Assembly: GCF_900107285.1 (NCBI RefSeq)
Contig: NZ_FNPK01000006.1
Span: forward strand, 124,001 to 188,000
Direction: 5' to 3'
Length of the DNA: 64,000 nucleotides
From: Acinetobacter kyonggiensis
GTDB taxonomy: Bacteria > Pseudomonadota > Gammaproteobacteria > Pseudomonadales > Moraxellaceae
The notes beneath the pieces were generated by a model. The model had not been told where the DNA came from. It did not search any database and worked only from the letters and a program-made list of their open reading frames with translations. The position numbers were made by a program, and so were the translations under genes. Below are positions 36,895 to 48,829 of this stretch, piece after piece (position 1 is the stretch's first letter; the number at the start of each line of letters is the position of its first letter).

Positions 36895-37755
36895 CTAAAT
36901 ATGCAGTTGCTTTTCGATGGTTGACCATAAGTTCTGATGTGATTTTTTAAACATCAGCATATGACCAATTGCTTTATGGTCGTAGCTTTTAGGCTTTAAC
37001 TCGATCATTTGTGTATTTGCATTTGGGTACAAACGTAGTAAATCTTTCACGTTTGTAGCAGTTGCAATTTCATCATCTGAAGACCAAAGCACGGTAATCG
37101 GGCAATCAATTTTAGCGTGATAATCTTCAAATACTGTTTTGCCAATTGCATTTATGACATAACCGGGTTTGCTGCAAAATTGAGCCCACTGCTTAGCCAC
37201 ATCTTTGGGTAGGTTTTCACCCATGCCAATCGCTTGAGTTGGCCCATAGCCTTTGGTTATGCGTGCTAATGGGAAAATAACATTAAACATAAGCGGGGCT
37301 AAAAGCTTGGTTTTGCCTTTTAAGCCTTTCACATGTCCTGTGGAGCCAGAAACAGCAATAACTTTAGCAACTTTTTGATAATTTGGAACAATACCTAAAA
37401 GCTGACCGCCCGCACTATGACCCAGTAAAATAACCTGATCGGTTTGGGTTTTACATAACAAACTATCTATTGCGGCAGGAATATCAAGCTGCCCCCAATT
37501 AACAATACTGGCTTCAGACTTGTTTAAAGGACCATGTAGGGAGCGACCAATACCACGGAAGTCAAAGCTCAAAACATCATAGCCTTGTGTGCTTAGCCAC
37601 TCCGCAAAAGCTTGATAGAAATGCTGCGTGATTCCAGTTGCAGGACAAACTAAAATGGGGTGATTTTTTTTATGAGAAGTTTGCTTTGCATAAAACCGAC
37701 CACTGAGGGAATATCCATCTTTACAGCTGATTTCTAATGTTTCAAATGTACTCAT
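36895..37755 (-). CDS. Alpha/beta hydrolase (serine hydrolase)
   Basis: A 286-residue cytoplasmic hydrolase. The nucleophile elbow is GHSAGG with Ser114; the oxyanion region is LVCPATGITQHFYQ, and FRGIGRS follows strand 4. A likely acid (SSDDEIATATN) and a C-terminal His (YDHKAIGH) complete the triad. The arrangement resembles the serine aminopeptidase/YjgF-neighbour esterases whose substrates are unknown. It is divergent from the four-helix membrane protein at 37879. Confidence 0.85.
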   Translation of the reverse strand: MSTFETLEISCKDGYSLSGRFYAKQTSHKKNHPILVCPATGITQHFYQAFAEWLSTQGYDVLSFDFRGIGRSLHGPLNKSEASIVNWGQLDIPAAIDSLLCKTQTDQVILLGHSAGGQLLGIVPNYQKVAKVIAVSGSTGHVKGLKGKTKLLAPLMFNVIFPLARITKGYGPTQAIGMGENLPKDVAKQWAQFCSKPGYVINAIGKTVFEDYHAKIDCPITVLWSSDDEIATATNVKDLLRLYPNANTQMIELKPKSYDHKAIGHMLMFKKSHQNLWSTIEKQLHI

Positions 37756-37878
37756 ATTTAGAACATACGTTAAATTTAACTTAGGACTACTGTAGCGAAG
37801 TTCTAAAAAGAAACTTGCATAAAGAATGACTTTAAAGTCAGAATAGCGTTCTAAAAATAAGGATATAAAGCAATAAAT

Positions 37879-38337
37879 ATGGAAAATTTAACTCAATCTG
37901 TTTCGCTCGCAATTATATTTAGCGGTGTTTTTCTTTGGGTGGGGATGCTCACTGGGGTGTGGAAATATTATCAAATACGTCACTCCGAACAAGCTCGTGC
38001 ACATTATTATGTCGATATTGCACATAGAAGTAGCTTACTTTATGCACCAGCCAGTTTGATTATTGCGGTTTTAGCCTATTTTTCAGTATGGTCTGAAGGG
38101 GTTAATTTAATTTTTGTGTTGATCAATCTTTTCTTTTTTAGTTTTTCAATTTTAAGTTATGTGTTGCATGGTTGGTTGAAGGATACCAGTAATCAATTTA
38201 AAGTTCCGCATCAAATGGGACGTTGGCAGTTACCCAAATGGATGCTTACCAGTGCGATGATTGCTTTGGTTGTAGGGGAGTTGGGCGCGACAGCAGGGTT
38301 GTTACTTGGGGCAATCTTGGGTTTGAGTGTATTTTAA
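37879..38337 (+). CDS. Four-helix integral membrane protein, unknown function
   Basis: A 152-residue protein with four predicted transmembrane segments (about 10-30, 55-72, 78-98 and 122-145). No catalytic motif is visible. A short amphipathic loop, FKVPHQMGRWQLPKWM, separates helices 3 and 4. I do not recognise the family; similar proteins are found as DUF-type membrane proteins in Acinetobacter. The only ribosome-binding match, AAGGA, is somewhat far (15 bases). Confidence 0.75.
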   Translation: MENLTQSVSLAIIFSGVFLWVGMLTGVWKYYQIRHSEQARAHYYVDIAHRSSLLYAPASLIIAVLAYFSVWSEGVNLIFVLINLFFFSFSILSYVLHGWLKDTSNQFKVPHQMGRWQLPKWMLTSAMIALVVGELGATAGLLLGAILGLSVF

Positions 38338-38402
38338 TTTTAGTTATAAATGTATCAATGATTATTTTTCTTTTTTAAGATGGGTGAAAGTTCACCCATC
38401 CT

Positions 38403-38645
38403 CTATTCTTTAGAATTATTTTGTTTCTGCTGACGATACTTCTGATCGGCTACAGCCCAAATATAAAAGGCAATTGAGACAATAAAAGCATACATAAAGA
38501 ATTCAGGTTTTAAATTGCCTTGAATTAAACCATGCATAATGAGTGTCAGCATTAGAGCAACGGTGGTACTCAAATAGGTGACCATATTCTTATTTGCTTT
38601 TAGAGCGTTAATGAAGACTTCCTTATTGAAATGTAATGATAACAT
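38403..38645 (-). CDS. Small two-helix membrane protein
   Basis: An 80-residue protein with two membrane segments (YLSTTVALMLTLIMHGLI and FFMYAFIVSIAFYIWAV) and a charged C-terminal tail. ATG 38645 (MLSLHFNKE) is preferred over ATG 38663, because AGGAGGGG lies a few bases before it. It is convergent with the membrane protein at 37879; a hairpin (GATGGGTGAA/TTCACCCATC) lies between the two. Function unknown. Confidence 0.72.
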   Translation of the reverse strand: MLSLHFNKEVFINALKANKNMVTYLSTTVALMLTLIMHGLIQGNLKPEFFMYAFIVSIAFYIWAVADQKYRQQKQNNSKE

Positions 38646-39163
38646 CTCCACCCCTCCTGTCATTTTGACATAAACCCTATTGTTTTAGTCAGATTGGTTT
38701 CTATTGTTTTACTTGTTATTTACAACTATTTCAATAGCAAATGTCATTATTTTGTAATAAAACTATGCTATGCAGGTAAAATCATATGCTAATTTTATTA
38801 AAAATGTAAATACCAAGTATTTATTGAATAAATATAGGTCTACTCTTTTAGTGTAGCAAGCGTTGGATTACTGGCAATATTCAACAATAGTCGAAGAATA
38901 AATAGGCAATATTGATGCCAACAAATAGAATAATTTGATTTGAGCGTGACTACAGATAGATATGAATGTGTATCTGTGTTGAGGAGAAAAGATAGGTCTT
39001 TTAAGACAGTCATATGTGTATAGCATACGAAATAGAGTGGTTTAACCAAAAAATGTCTGAGAATGTAAACAATAAAACGCTGTTTGGGTAAAACATGGTG
39101 TTTTATTGATCACGACTAAAATCAGGTTTGGGTAAAACTTGATTTTAATGACATTGGTTTTGG
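38646..39163. other. About 500 bases without a supported gene
   Basis: A+T-rich DNA between the small membrane protein and brnQ. A 69-codon minus-strand frame at 38840-39049 has no ribosome-binding site and an atypical composition, so I leave it out. Near the brnQ end two related hairpins occur (39071-39107 and 39117-39147). Confidence 0.6.
39071..39147. repeat. Twin hairpins sharing a core sequence
   Basis: Each hairpin has its own stem (AATAAAAC...GTTTTATT and TAAAATCA...TGATTTTA) but the same loop core, GTTTGGGTAAAAC. They lie just past the brnQ stop and may act in its 3' end. Confidence 0.55.
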
Positions 39164-40456
39164 TTATTTTTTAACTTTATCAATCACGATAGCAATAATC
39201 AGCACAATAGAGGATGGAATCAGCCATGCTAAATTTTGTGCATTTAAAGGTAAATGCTGAACAAATTCAGGTAAATAAGCTTCGAAACCTGCGACCTTAA
39301 TGCCATCAAGAATACCGAATAAAAATGCAATTGCTGTGACTGGTGCAACAACATGAGTTGGTCGATTGAAAAATTTCCAAAAGAAACTTAGTAAAATAAC
39401 CACAATTGCTGGTGGGTAAATTGCACTTAACACAGGTACAGACACGGCTATAAGTTTGGTTAAACCCAAGTTTGAAATAATGAAAGAGAAGCCAATTAAA
39501 ACAAAAACTAAAATTTTATAAGGAATTTTAGTGAGTTCTGAGAAGTATTCTGCACAGGCACAGGTTAAACCAATGGCTGTTACCATACAGGCAAGGAAAA
39601 TCATACCGGTTAAGAAAAGAGAACCGACATCGCCAAAAGCATGTTGTACATATGCATGCAGGATCACTGCACCATTTGCTGCATTTGGAGCGACTTCATG
39701 GCTTCCTAAACCGAGTTTGAACAGACTTAAATAAACTAAGGTTAAACCGACACCTGAAATTAAACTTGCGATCACTGCATATTTGGTCACCAGTTTTTTA
39801 TCTGTTACGCCACGTGAATGAATCGCGTGAATAATGACAATACCAAAGACCAATGCGCCTAAAGTGTCCATGGTTAAATAACCATTCACAAAGCCTTCAG
39901 AAACAGGAGCCGTCACATAGTTGTTAATTGCTGGTGGAATGAATCCAGCAGGAATTGCAAATGCGGCTATACCTAATACAGCTAAAGAAATAATCTTTAA
40001 CGGTGCAAGGAAATGACCCACGGTATCTAACAGTTTATTTGGATATAAAGATACAACAGTCACAATTGCAAAATAAATTGCACTGTAAATGAGCAAGCTG
40101 CTACTTGATGTACCAAAATAAGAAGAAAAACCGATTTCATATGAAACCGTTGCTGTACGTGGAGTCGCAAATAAAGGACCAACGGCTAAGTAACACGAGA
40201 TCGTTAAAACCAGACTTGCGATTTTACCTAAAGGAGAACTTAAGTTTTGAATAGATCCTTCTACTCGTGATAGCGCCATAATGGTGATAACAGGTAGACC
40301 AACAGCAGTGATTAAAAAACCAAATGCGGCCAACCATACATGTTCACCGGCTTGTTGAGCCACAATAGGTGGAAAGATAATATTGCCTGCACCAATAAAA
40401 AGTGCAAAGGTCATAAAACCTAAGGCAATAATATCTCTTGTACGGAGATTTGTCAT
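39164..40456 (-). CDS. brnQ: Branched-chain amino acid transporter BrnQ
   Basis: A Na+- or H+-coupled importer of Leu, Ile and Val with 12 predicted helices in 430 residues. The N-terminal [12 protein letters not shown] is the family signature, followed by [17 protein letters not shown] and [15 protein letters not shown]. The start ATG has AGGAG a few bases upstream. It is a single-gene unit divergent from map. No leader peptide or attenuator is visible in the 348 bases upstream. Confidence 0.95.
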   Translation of the reverse strand: MTNLRTRDIIALGFMTFALFIGAGNIIFPPIVAQQAGEHVWLAAFGFLITAVGLPVITIMALSRVEGSIQNLSSPLGKIASLVLTISCYLAVGPLFATPRTATVSYEIGFSSYFGTSSSSLLIYSAIYFAIVTVVSLYPNKLLDTVGHFLAPLKIISLAVLGIAAFAIPAGFIPPAINNYVTAPVSEGFVNGYLTMDTLGALVFGIVIIHAIHSRGVTDKKLVTKYAVIASLISGVGLTLVYLSLFKLGLGSHEVAPNAANGAVILHAYVQHAFGDVGSLFLTGMIFLACMVTAIGLTCACAEYFSELTKIPYKILVFVLIGFSFIISNLGLTKLIAVSVPVLSAIYPPAIVVILLSFFWKFFNRPTHVVAPVTAIAFLFGILDGIKVAGFEAYLPEFVQHLPLNAQNLAWLIPSSIVLIIAIVIDKVKK

Positions 40457-40804
40457 GAAAAGGAGATGGATTGACTAAAAGGGGTGATTTTAGAGGATAC
40501 GAAAGTTTTTTGGTAATTTATTTTATGCTAGGTATGAATTTTATTTATATGAAAATTAATGTAGCTGAACAAATGGCTAAATTTAGGTTGATTTATCATG
40601 TTGATTATTGAATAAAAAAATAAAAATATTCTTTGTTTTTAAGAAATTACCGCGCTTTATTTTCTTTGCAACAGCATTTTAAATGTTTGTAAATTAGGCA
40701 TTAAAAAGCTGAAAAATCTAAGTTTAAGTGCTTTATATACAGGGATTAAACAAAAAAATACGAAAAGGTCTATAATCAAAAGCCTTATATATGAGGATGA
40801 GACA
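40457..40804. other. Intergenic region between brnQ and map
   Basis: Very A+T-rich DNA that must hold the two divergent promoters. I see no gene, repeat or clear operator. Confidence 0.6.
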
Positions 40805-41599
40805 ATGAAGGCTTCCGCTATTACCATTAAAACTGAGCAAGATATCGAAAAACTCCGTATTTCCGGGCGTTTAGCAGCTCAGGTTTTGGAAATGATAGGG
40901 GAGTATGTCAAGCCCGGTGTAAGTACAGAATACCTAGATGATATTTGTAATGATTTTATTGTGAATACACTCAAAGTGATTCCAGCAAACGTTGGTTATT
41001 ATGGCTATACCAAAACCACCTGCATTTCTCCGAATGAAGTTGTTTGTCATGGTATTCCATCTGCAACAACTATTTTACAAGATGGCGATATTATTAATAT
41101 TGATGTTGCAATTATTAAAGATGGTTATTTTGGTGATACCAGTCGTATGTATTACGTAGGTACAGTTAAACCAGAGGCCAAAAAATTAGTTGAAACAACG
41201 TATGAAGCCATGGTTGCAGGAATCCATGCGGTTAAACCAGATGCAACTTTAGGTGACATTGGTTTTGCTATTCAATCTGTGGCGCATCGTGAAGGGTATA
41301 GCATTGTCCGTGAATATTGTGGTCACGGTATTGGTCAGGTTTATCATGAGCAACCCAATGTTTTGCATTATGGTCAAGCCAGTCAAGGTCTGAAGCTTAA
41401 AAAAGGCATGGTCTTTACCATTGAACCCATGATTAATGCAGGGAAACCCAATGTTAAAGAATTAAAAGATGGCTGGACTGTTGTGACAGCAGATCGTTCT
41501 TTAACTGCACAATGGGAACATATGGTTGTTGTTACCGATACTGGTTTTGAACTTTTATCCCCTTGGCCAGAAGGTACAGGTTCATATCCAGAAATTTAA
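40805..41599 (+). CDS. map: Type I methionine aminopeptidase
   Basis: Removes the N-terminal Met from nascent proteins. In its 264 residues all five metal ligands are in place: Asp100 (IDVA), Asp111 (GDTSR), His174 (GHGIG), Glu207 (TIEPM) and Glu238 (WEHM). GAGGATGAGA precedes the ATG. It is separate from rpsB, the common neighbour of the housekeeping map gene, so it might be a second type I enzyme; the sequence does not settle this. Confidence 0.93.
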   Translation: MKASAITIKTEQDIEKLRISGRLAAQVLEMIGEYVKPGVSTEYLDDICNDFIVNTLKVIPANVGYYGYTKTTCISPNEVVCHGIPSATTILQDGDIINIDVAIIKDGYFGDTSRMYYVGTVKPEAKKLVETTYEAMVAGIHAVKPDATLGDIGFAIQSVAHREGYSIVREYCGHGIGQVYHEQPNVLHYGQASQGLKLKKGMVFTIEPMINAGKPNVKELKDGWTVVTADRSLTAQWEHMVVVTDTGFELLSPWPEGTGSYPEI

Positions 41600-41840
41600 A
41601 ATCCAGTGCTTTAGCATGGGAAGTAAGAAATTAATTTTTTTATACTTTAGTATAGTATTGTCTACTTTATACACTTATAAAGTTATTTAAACGATTAGTT
41701 TTCAATATAAAATATTGTTTTGTTTAGGTATTTTTTATTTTTAATAGAAGTTTAATATTTTTTAACTATTAGTTTTGATTGTATTTTATTTGTATTATGC
41801 GCACAGAGATTCTAGCTGTAGTTTCTTGTTTTTAGTTTAT

Positions 41841-41871
41841 AAGCTTACCCACATCGGGTAAGCTTTTTTTT
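41841..41871 (+). terminator. Terminator in the map-LysR gap
   Basis: AAGCTTACCC-ACATC-GGGTAAGCTT is followed by eight T. It is 240 bases past map, with only A+T-rich DNA between. A second inverted repeat, GTAATGGCT...AGCCATTAC (41935-41979), lies next to the LysR stop. Confidence 0.8.
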
Positions 41872-41995
41872 GTTAATTTTTACTGATTTCTTTTCTTTGT
41901 GTATCTAATGAGTGGGGTGTTGTGGTTTGAAGTGTAATGGCTAAAGTTGATCTATCATTTCAAATCTTGAGCCATTACGGTTTTTATTTAGTCAT

Positions 41996-42895
41996 TTATT
42001 GTTTACTGAGTTGTGCAACGAGGTAGTCAATAAAGACACGAACAGCAGGGAGTAGTCCACGACGTGATGGATAAACAGCATGTAAAATGCCATGCGGAGC
42101 TTTCCAATTTGGCAGTACGCGGACTAACTCACCACTTTGTACGTAGTCTTGTACGATGGTATCAGGTAGTAGCGCAATCCCACAATTTTGTCTGGCCAAT
42201 TGGGCGAGCATCATTAAGTCAGAGCCCATGACAATTGGGTTAACCTTGATTTTTTTCTGATGATTATTTTCATCGTGTACCACAATGTGCTGATCTAAAT
42301 GTTCATCAGCCATACTCAGAATTTGATGTTGGCTCAAATCTTCAGGTTGTTTCAAATCACCAAATTCATTCAGATAAGCTTGGCTAGCAAATAAATGTTG
42401 TTCAATGTTTTCAAATTTGCGCAATATTAAACTTGGGTCATCATCTAAATTTGAACGTACACGTAAGGCAACATCAATGCCTTCATTGATGATATCGACA
42501 CGGCGATTGCTGACAATAAGTTGGATTCTAATTTCAGGATATGTTTTTAGAAATTGAGGTAAAATTTTCGCAATTTCATTTTGTGCGATAGATACAGGTA
42601 AACTGACTTTAATCACGCCACGAGGTTGGGTACTTAAATGATCCACTAAATCATGCGCAGCTTGAGCGGCATTCATCATCACTTGCGCGTGGCGATAAAT
42701 ATTCATGCCAATTTCAGTCACGGCAAAATGGCGTGAACTGCGCTGAATTAATCGAACGCCCAAATGCTCTTCAAGATTATAAACTCGACGACTTAATTTT
42801 GATTTTGGAATATCTGTTGCGCGTTCAGCCGCACTAAATCCTCCATGTTCAACCACCAATGCAAAGCAATAAAAATCATCAAGATCAGACAGCAT
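41996..42895 (-). CDS. LysR-family regulator (CrgA-like group)
   Basis: A 299-residue LTTR. The winged HTH reads GGFSAAERATDIPKSKLSRR with an Arg-rich recognition end, as in the CrgA/DsdC-like group. The effector domain begins near residue 90 (GVIKVSLPVSIAQ) and has the NRRVDIINEGIDVALR segment typical of this branch. No divergent partner stands directly next to it: the 353-base gap on its upstream side leads to the hydrolase at 43249 on the same strand. Target unknown. Confidence 0.88.
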   Translation of the reverse strand: MLSDLDDFYCFALVVEHGGFSAAERATDIPKSKLSRRVYNLEEHLGVRLIQRSSRHFAVTEIGMNIYRHAQVMMNAAQAAHDLVDHLSTQPRGVIKVSLPVSIAQNEIAKILPQFLKTYPEIRIQLIVSNRRVDIINEGIDVALRVRSNLDDDPSLILRKFENIEQHLFASQAYLNEFGDLKQPEDLSQHQILSMADEHLDQHIVVHDENNHQKKIKVNPIVMGSDLMMLAQLARQNCGIALLPDTIVQDYVQSGELVRVLPNWKAPHGILHAVYPSRRGLLPAVRVFIDYLVAQLSKQ

Positions 42896-43248
42896 TTAAA
42901 AATTCCATTTATGCAACAATATTGAAGATTAAAGGTTTATCGTTGCACTTTGTCAATTTTATATTTGTTTAATTTTTCAGGTTTGTACTGTTTATAATCA
43001 ATAAATTTTATTGTTTAAACATGCGTATATATTTTATTTTTGCAATCCGTACAGCCTGTATTAGATGTTAAAAAATTTGTATCACTATTCAGACAATAAA
43101 GCTTATTTTTCAGCATACCGCTTAGATTTAAAAAATTGAATAGCAGTTGATGGGACTCAACTGGCTTTGTTAAAGCTAAAAAAGCAACTTGGATTGTTTT
43201 AGAAGGGGTGAAAACTATCCGTTTAATGATCTAATTTACATTAAAACT
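42896..43248. other. Intergenic region upstream of the LysR gene
   Basis: A+T-rich, no coding frame worth reporting. It must contain the promoter of the LysR gene. Nothing else seen. Confidence 0.55.
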
Positions 43249-44157
43249 TTATGCCGAATTTTTGAGAAACTGAGCAATTTCATGAGCAAATTTGATCGGT
43301 TCACTGATGAGTGGTGTATGCCCAGACTTTTTAAAGATCACTTGTTTTGAGTTTTTCACACTATTGGCAATGATTTTTTGCCCTGTTGATGGGTAAAGCC
43401 TCGATTTTTCTCCAATGAAAAAAGTGCTCGGGCAAGAGAGCTGTGTAATGGCATGACGATAGTCTTCATTATGATGTAAATAATTATTTACATACCATGC
43501 CAAATAATCCAAACGCTGAATAGGTAAAATAAGGGGCTGCAATTTAGCTTGCTTCAAGGCCAGTTGAAACAGTAAAGGGGTAACCTTATTGCTGGATTGG
43601 AGCTGAATAAATACCAGCCAAAGTTCTAATAAGTGTTGTCGAGCTGCTGGATTTAGCTCGGATAGTAGACGTGCAGGTGCATTAAATGCAAGTAAGTCTG
43701 ATATTTCAGTCAGTAGCTTTTTAAATTCAGGTTGTTGGCGGCTCAATAAGCCATACTGCCACGTGGCATCAACAGAAATTTTCGGTGTTTGATCGATATG
43801 TAAATAGCGGTTTAATTGTTCATTTAAATGACCGTATTGCATACCATGCATTGCCGTGGTTGCGCCCATAGAATAAGCAATCACGGAAAATTTATCGAAC
43901 TGAAGTTGTTCCGTTAAACTGTTGATGTCACGCCAATGGCTGGAAATAGCATCTAGTTCCGGAATAGCACAATGGTGAGAGCCACCAAAACCACGCCAAT
44001 CTGGAATAATGAATTTATTGTTTCTTGCTTGGGGATAGAGGAAAGGCAGCCATTGCCAGCTTTGCATGCCTAAACCCGATAAAACTAAAACAGGCTTGCC
44101 TTGACCAAATTCACGAACAAAAAGTTGTTCACCATCAGGCATGCGATAATGTGGCAT
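43249..44157 (-). CDS. Alpha/beta hydrolase
   Basis: A 302-residue hydrolase with PVLVLSGLGMQSWQW (oxyanion loop), DWRGFGGS after strand 4, and the nucleophile elbow AYSMGA with Ser96. The elbow has Ala where most family members have Gly at the first position. A C-terminal SGHTPLI provides the His. It lies 18 bp downstream of the PadR gene and is probably cotranscribed with it, so it may belong to the same stimulus response as fadH. Substrate unknown. Confidence 0.85.
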   Translation of the reverse strand: MPHYRMPDGEQLFVREFGQGKPVLVLSGLGMQSWQWLPFLYPQARNNKFIIPDWRGFGGSHHCAIPELDAISSHWRDINSLTEQLQFDKFSVIAYSMGATTAMHGMQYGHLNEQLNRYLHIDQTPKISVDATWQYGLLSRQQPEFKKLLTEISDLLAFNAPARLLSELNPAARQHLLELWLVFIQLQSSNKVTPLLFQLALKQAKLQPLILPIQRLDYLAWYVNNYLHHNEDYRHAITQLSCPSTFFIGEKSRLYPSTGQKIIANSVKNSKQVIFKKSGHTPLISEPIKFAHEIAQFLKNSA

Positions 44158-44175
44158 GGTTATGTCCTTATTTTG

Positions 44176-44718
44176 TTATTTTTCATCAAATACTTTTAAC
44201 TGGGGAATGATGGTTTCCAACCAGCTAATCCAACCCATTTCTAAATCAATTCCAAGTTGTAGAATCATTTTATGAATAAACTGGGTTCGATCTTGATCAT
44301 GACGATTGGCAAAATCTTTTGCAAAAATAGTTTGGTAAATTTTTAGGTTTTCTCGGTGCAAAATTAGATGGCGTTCTAATTCAGGAAGGACACTATTGCC
44401 TCCCAATTGTGCTTCAGCACGTAGACGCACCATTAACTCTTCACGTAATTGCGCTGGAGGACTCTGTTTGACCATCCAATCGGCCAATTCAGCACGTCCT
44501 AATTGTTCAACCTGATAAGTTTTTTTACGACTATTTGTATTGTGTTCTTCAATGGTTGAAATCCAGTTTTTTTGTTGCATACCATTGAGTTCACGGTAAA
44601 TTTGCTGATGTGTTGCATTCCAAAAGAAACCCATAGAACGGTCAAAGCGACGTGCTAAATCAATTCCAGTACTTGGTTTTTCAATTAAGCTCGTTAATAA
44701 AACATGGGCTAAAGACAT
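44176..44718 (-). CDS. PadR-family transcriptional regulator
   Basis: A 180-residue repressor with an N-terminal winged HTH (STGIDLARRFDRSMG, then ATHQQIYRELNGM) and a C-terminal helical dimerisation domain (PadR C4-type, LREELMVRLRAEA). It is divergent from fadH, and two palindromes lie in the 137-base gap. PadR proteins usually sense phenolic acids or toxic small molecules, so control of a flavin reductase fits. Confidence 0.9.
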   Translation of the reverse strand: MSLAHVLLTSLIEKPSTGIDLARRFDRSMGFFWNATHQQIYRELNGMQQKNWISTIEEHNTNSRKKTYQVEQLGRAELADWMVKQSPPAQLREELMVRLRAEAQLGGNSVLPELERHLILHRENLKIYQTIFAKDFANRHDQDRTQFIHKMILQLGIDLEMGWISWLETIIPQLKVFDEK

Positions 44719-44751
44719 AAACGACTCAGTCAGTAAAAAATTACCAGATCA

Positions 44752-44771
44752 TTATGCAACATGTTGCATAA
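44752..44771. promoter_or_regulatory. Operator 1, perfect 20-bp palindrome
   Basis: TTATGCAACATGTTGCATAA is a perfect inverted repeat in the PadR/fadH gap. The form ATGCAAC-N2-GTTGCAT matches PadR-type operators. It lies nearer to the PadR gene, suggesting autoregulation. Confidence 0.8.
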
Positions 44772-44792
44772 AAATCAAATCTAGAATATAAC

Positions 44793-44812
44793 TTATGCAA
44801 CAAGTTGCATTA
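44793..44812. promoter_or_regulatory. Operator 2, near-perfect copy of operator 1
   Basis: TTATGCAACAAGTTGCATTA keeps the ATGCAAC/GTTGCAT arms. Its centre is 41 bp from that of operator 1, about four helical turns, so both sites face the same side of the DNA. It lies 44 bp before the fadH ATG. Confidence 0.78.
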
Positions 44813-44825
44813 AATACATTATTAG

Positions 44826-46880
<2,055 letters not shown>

Positions 46881-46954
46881 CGAAGTAGAGAGGGGGAAAT
46901 AGAAATATTTCCTCTATTTTTTATGTTGTAAAAATAATGGAAAAGGACTTGAAA

Positions 46955-47365
46955 ATGTCAGTACAACAAACACAAGCATCAATAAAGCGTTGGCATGAAA
47001 TGCTAGATACAAAAGATATGTCAATTTTGAATGAATTATTGGCTGAAGATGTAGTTTTTCGTTCACCCGTTGCATTTAATCCTTATCCAGGAAAACAAGT
47101 GGTTTTCTTTATTTTGACCAATGTAATTCAAGTTTTTGAAAACTTTACATATCACCGTGAATTTTATACAGAAGATGGTTTAAGTGTAGTCCTTGAGTTT
47201 TCTGCCAATGTGGGTGAAAAGAAACTAAAGGGGATTGATATGATTCGTTTTAATGAAAATGGTCAAATTGTTGATTTTGAAGTGATGATTCGTCCGAAAA
47301 GTGGTTTAGACGCACTTGCAGTTCAAATGGGACAGCGTATGGCTGCCTTTATGCCAAAGGCATAA
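46955..47365 (+). CDS. SnoaL-like (NTF2-fold) protein
   Basis: A small single-domain protein of 136 residues. ATG 46955 is preferred over ATG 46937, since AAGGAC stands 7 bases upstream. The pattern ASIKRWHEMLDTKDMSILNE, then LLAEDVVFRSP, then a strand-rich half ending MIRPKSGLDAL is the SnoaL-like/nuclear transport factor 2 fold, used by isomerases, hydratases and ligand-binding proteins. It follows fadH by 74 bp and may share its transcript. Confidence 0.82.
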   Translation: MSVQQTQASIKRWHEMLDTKDMSILNELLAEDVVFRSPVAFNPYPGKQVVFFILTNVIQVFENFTYHREFYTEDGLSVVLEFSANVGEKKLKGIDMIRFNENGQIVDFEVMIRPKSGLDALAVQMGQRMAAFMPKA

Positions 47366-47488
47366 TAGCCTAAGCCTAAGTGTGGTTATCTATAAATGAG
47401 TGCTTGCTGTTATTTAAACTGAACTTACGTTTTAAATTCAGTCATGACAGGCAAGCATTTTAATTTGCTCAATGAAGGTTTAGAAACA

Positions 47489-48580
47489 ATGTGGTCGGTG
47501 CTTAAAAGAATTAATCAATTGACGCAAACATGGCTTGATCAAGTGACAGGGGCAGAAGTGCCAACGCTGTATTATGATCCAAATGGTCAGGTTAAACAGT
47601 TATTAGATGAGCTACCTCAACTGAAACAAAAGTATCGACCAACACCGTGGTTATCGAACAAACATGCGCATTTGCTGTATTTTGATTTAATTAAGAAACA
47701 GACTATTCATTTAAAATACGATGCAATTGAACAATTACACATGCCTGACGGTGGTGTCACCGCAATCGCATGGCATGGTTTACATTTACCTGATACCACA
47801 CCCACCATTGTATTAATGCATACCATAACGGGTTCACCAGAAAGTATGCGTGAATTGGTGCGTGATTTACATGCATATACAGGTTGGCGTATCGCATTAT
47901 GTTTGCGCCGTGGGCATGCTAATTTACCGATGCCTGTACCTAAAATGTCTATTTTTGGCTCAACGGATGATTTGCGTGAGCAAATTACGCATATTCAAAA
48001 TAAATTTCCAAATTCAACTTTATATGCAGTCGGTTCTTCTGCTGGAACAGGTTTATTGGTTCGCTATTTGGGTGAAGAAGGTCAGAAAACACCATTTAAA
48101 GCTGCTTTTGCATTATGTCCAGGTTATGACACAGAGCTTGGATTTAAAAATGTACATCCTTTTTATACCAAGGTGATGACTAAGAAATTGTTTAAGGCTT
48201 TTATTTATCCTTATGCAGAGACATGGAAATACACAGTATCATTAGAGCGAGTTTTGGCGACAAAAAGCTTACAAGAATTTCAATCTCACTATTTTGAACT
48301 AGCAGGCTATAATAGTTTTGAGGCTTATAATCAAGCCACAAATCCAATTTTTGTCTTTGAAAATATTAAAATTCCTCTAATGATTTTAAATGCCGAAGAT
48401 GACCCAGTTTGTGATATTCGTAATTTTGAACCTTATAAAGAAATGATTCAAAAAATGCCCAATATGATGGTGGTGACCACGAAAAAGGGCAGTCATTGCG
48501 GTTTTTATGAAGGTTTAAATACACAATCATGGTCAGCACGATTGATATCAGATTACTTAATGACACAACATCAAGTATGA
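47489..48580 (+). CDS. YheT/ABHD-family alpha/beta hydrolase
   Basis: A hydrolase of about 363 residues. Start 47489 (MWSVLKRINQ) has GAAGG 10 bases upstream; an in-frame ATG at 47444 is also possible. PTPWLSNKHAHLLYFD (typical N-terminal region of the YheT/ABHD1-3 group), LMHTITGSPESMRELV (oxyanion), LRRGHANLP, the elbow VGSSAGTG and a late Asp-His pair (NAEDDPVCD, GSHCGFYEG) are all present. ABHD relatives act on lipid esters. Probably the last gene of the fadH neighbourhood. Confidence 0.85.
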   Translation: MWSVLKRINQLTQTWLDQVTGAEVPTLYYDPNGQVKQLLDELPQLKQKYRPTPWLSNKHAHLLYFDLIKKQTIHLKYDAIEQLHMPDGGVTAIAWHGLHLPDTTPTIVLMHTITGSPESMRELVRDLHAYTGWRIALCLRRGHANLPMPVPKMSIFGSTDDLREQITHIQNKFPNSTLYAVGSSAGTGLLVRYLGEEGQKTPFKAAFALCPGYDTELGFKNVHPFYTKVMTKKLFKAFIYPYAETWKYTVSLERVLATKSLQEFQSHYFELAGYNSFEAYNQATNPIFVFENIKIPLMILNAEDDPVCDIRNFEPYKEMIQKMPNMMVVTTKKGSHCGFYEGLNTQSWSARLISDYLMTQHQV

Positions 48581-48600
48581 GTGACTTAGAGTCACTTTTA
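48580..48600 (+). terminator. Terminator after the YheT-like gene
   Basis: AGTGAC-TTAG-AGTCACT overlaps the last bases of the gene and is followed by TTTT. Confidence 0.65.
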
Positions 48601-48829
48601 ATCTGTAGGTTTGAAATATTTTGATGCAAATAATATTAGTAAGACTGATAAGTAATGGGTGATTAAATTTGTATTTCTGTTATACTTACCTCAACAATAA
48701 AAATGACATGAAAATGTTATCTTTTAAAATTGATATATAAGTCTTATCTCGTTTGAATTGTCAAAATTAAAGTTGTTATTTCGAAATGCCAATGGTGGTA
48801 TTTCTATATGTGTTTGAAATTTGGTGTAA

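Noticed and set aside
38840..39049. 69-codon minus-strand frame
   Set aside because: No ribosome-binding site, atypical composition and no family resemblance; likely chance.
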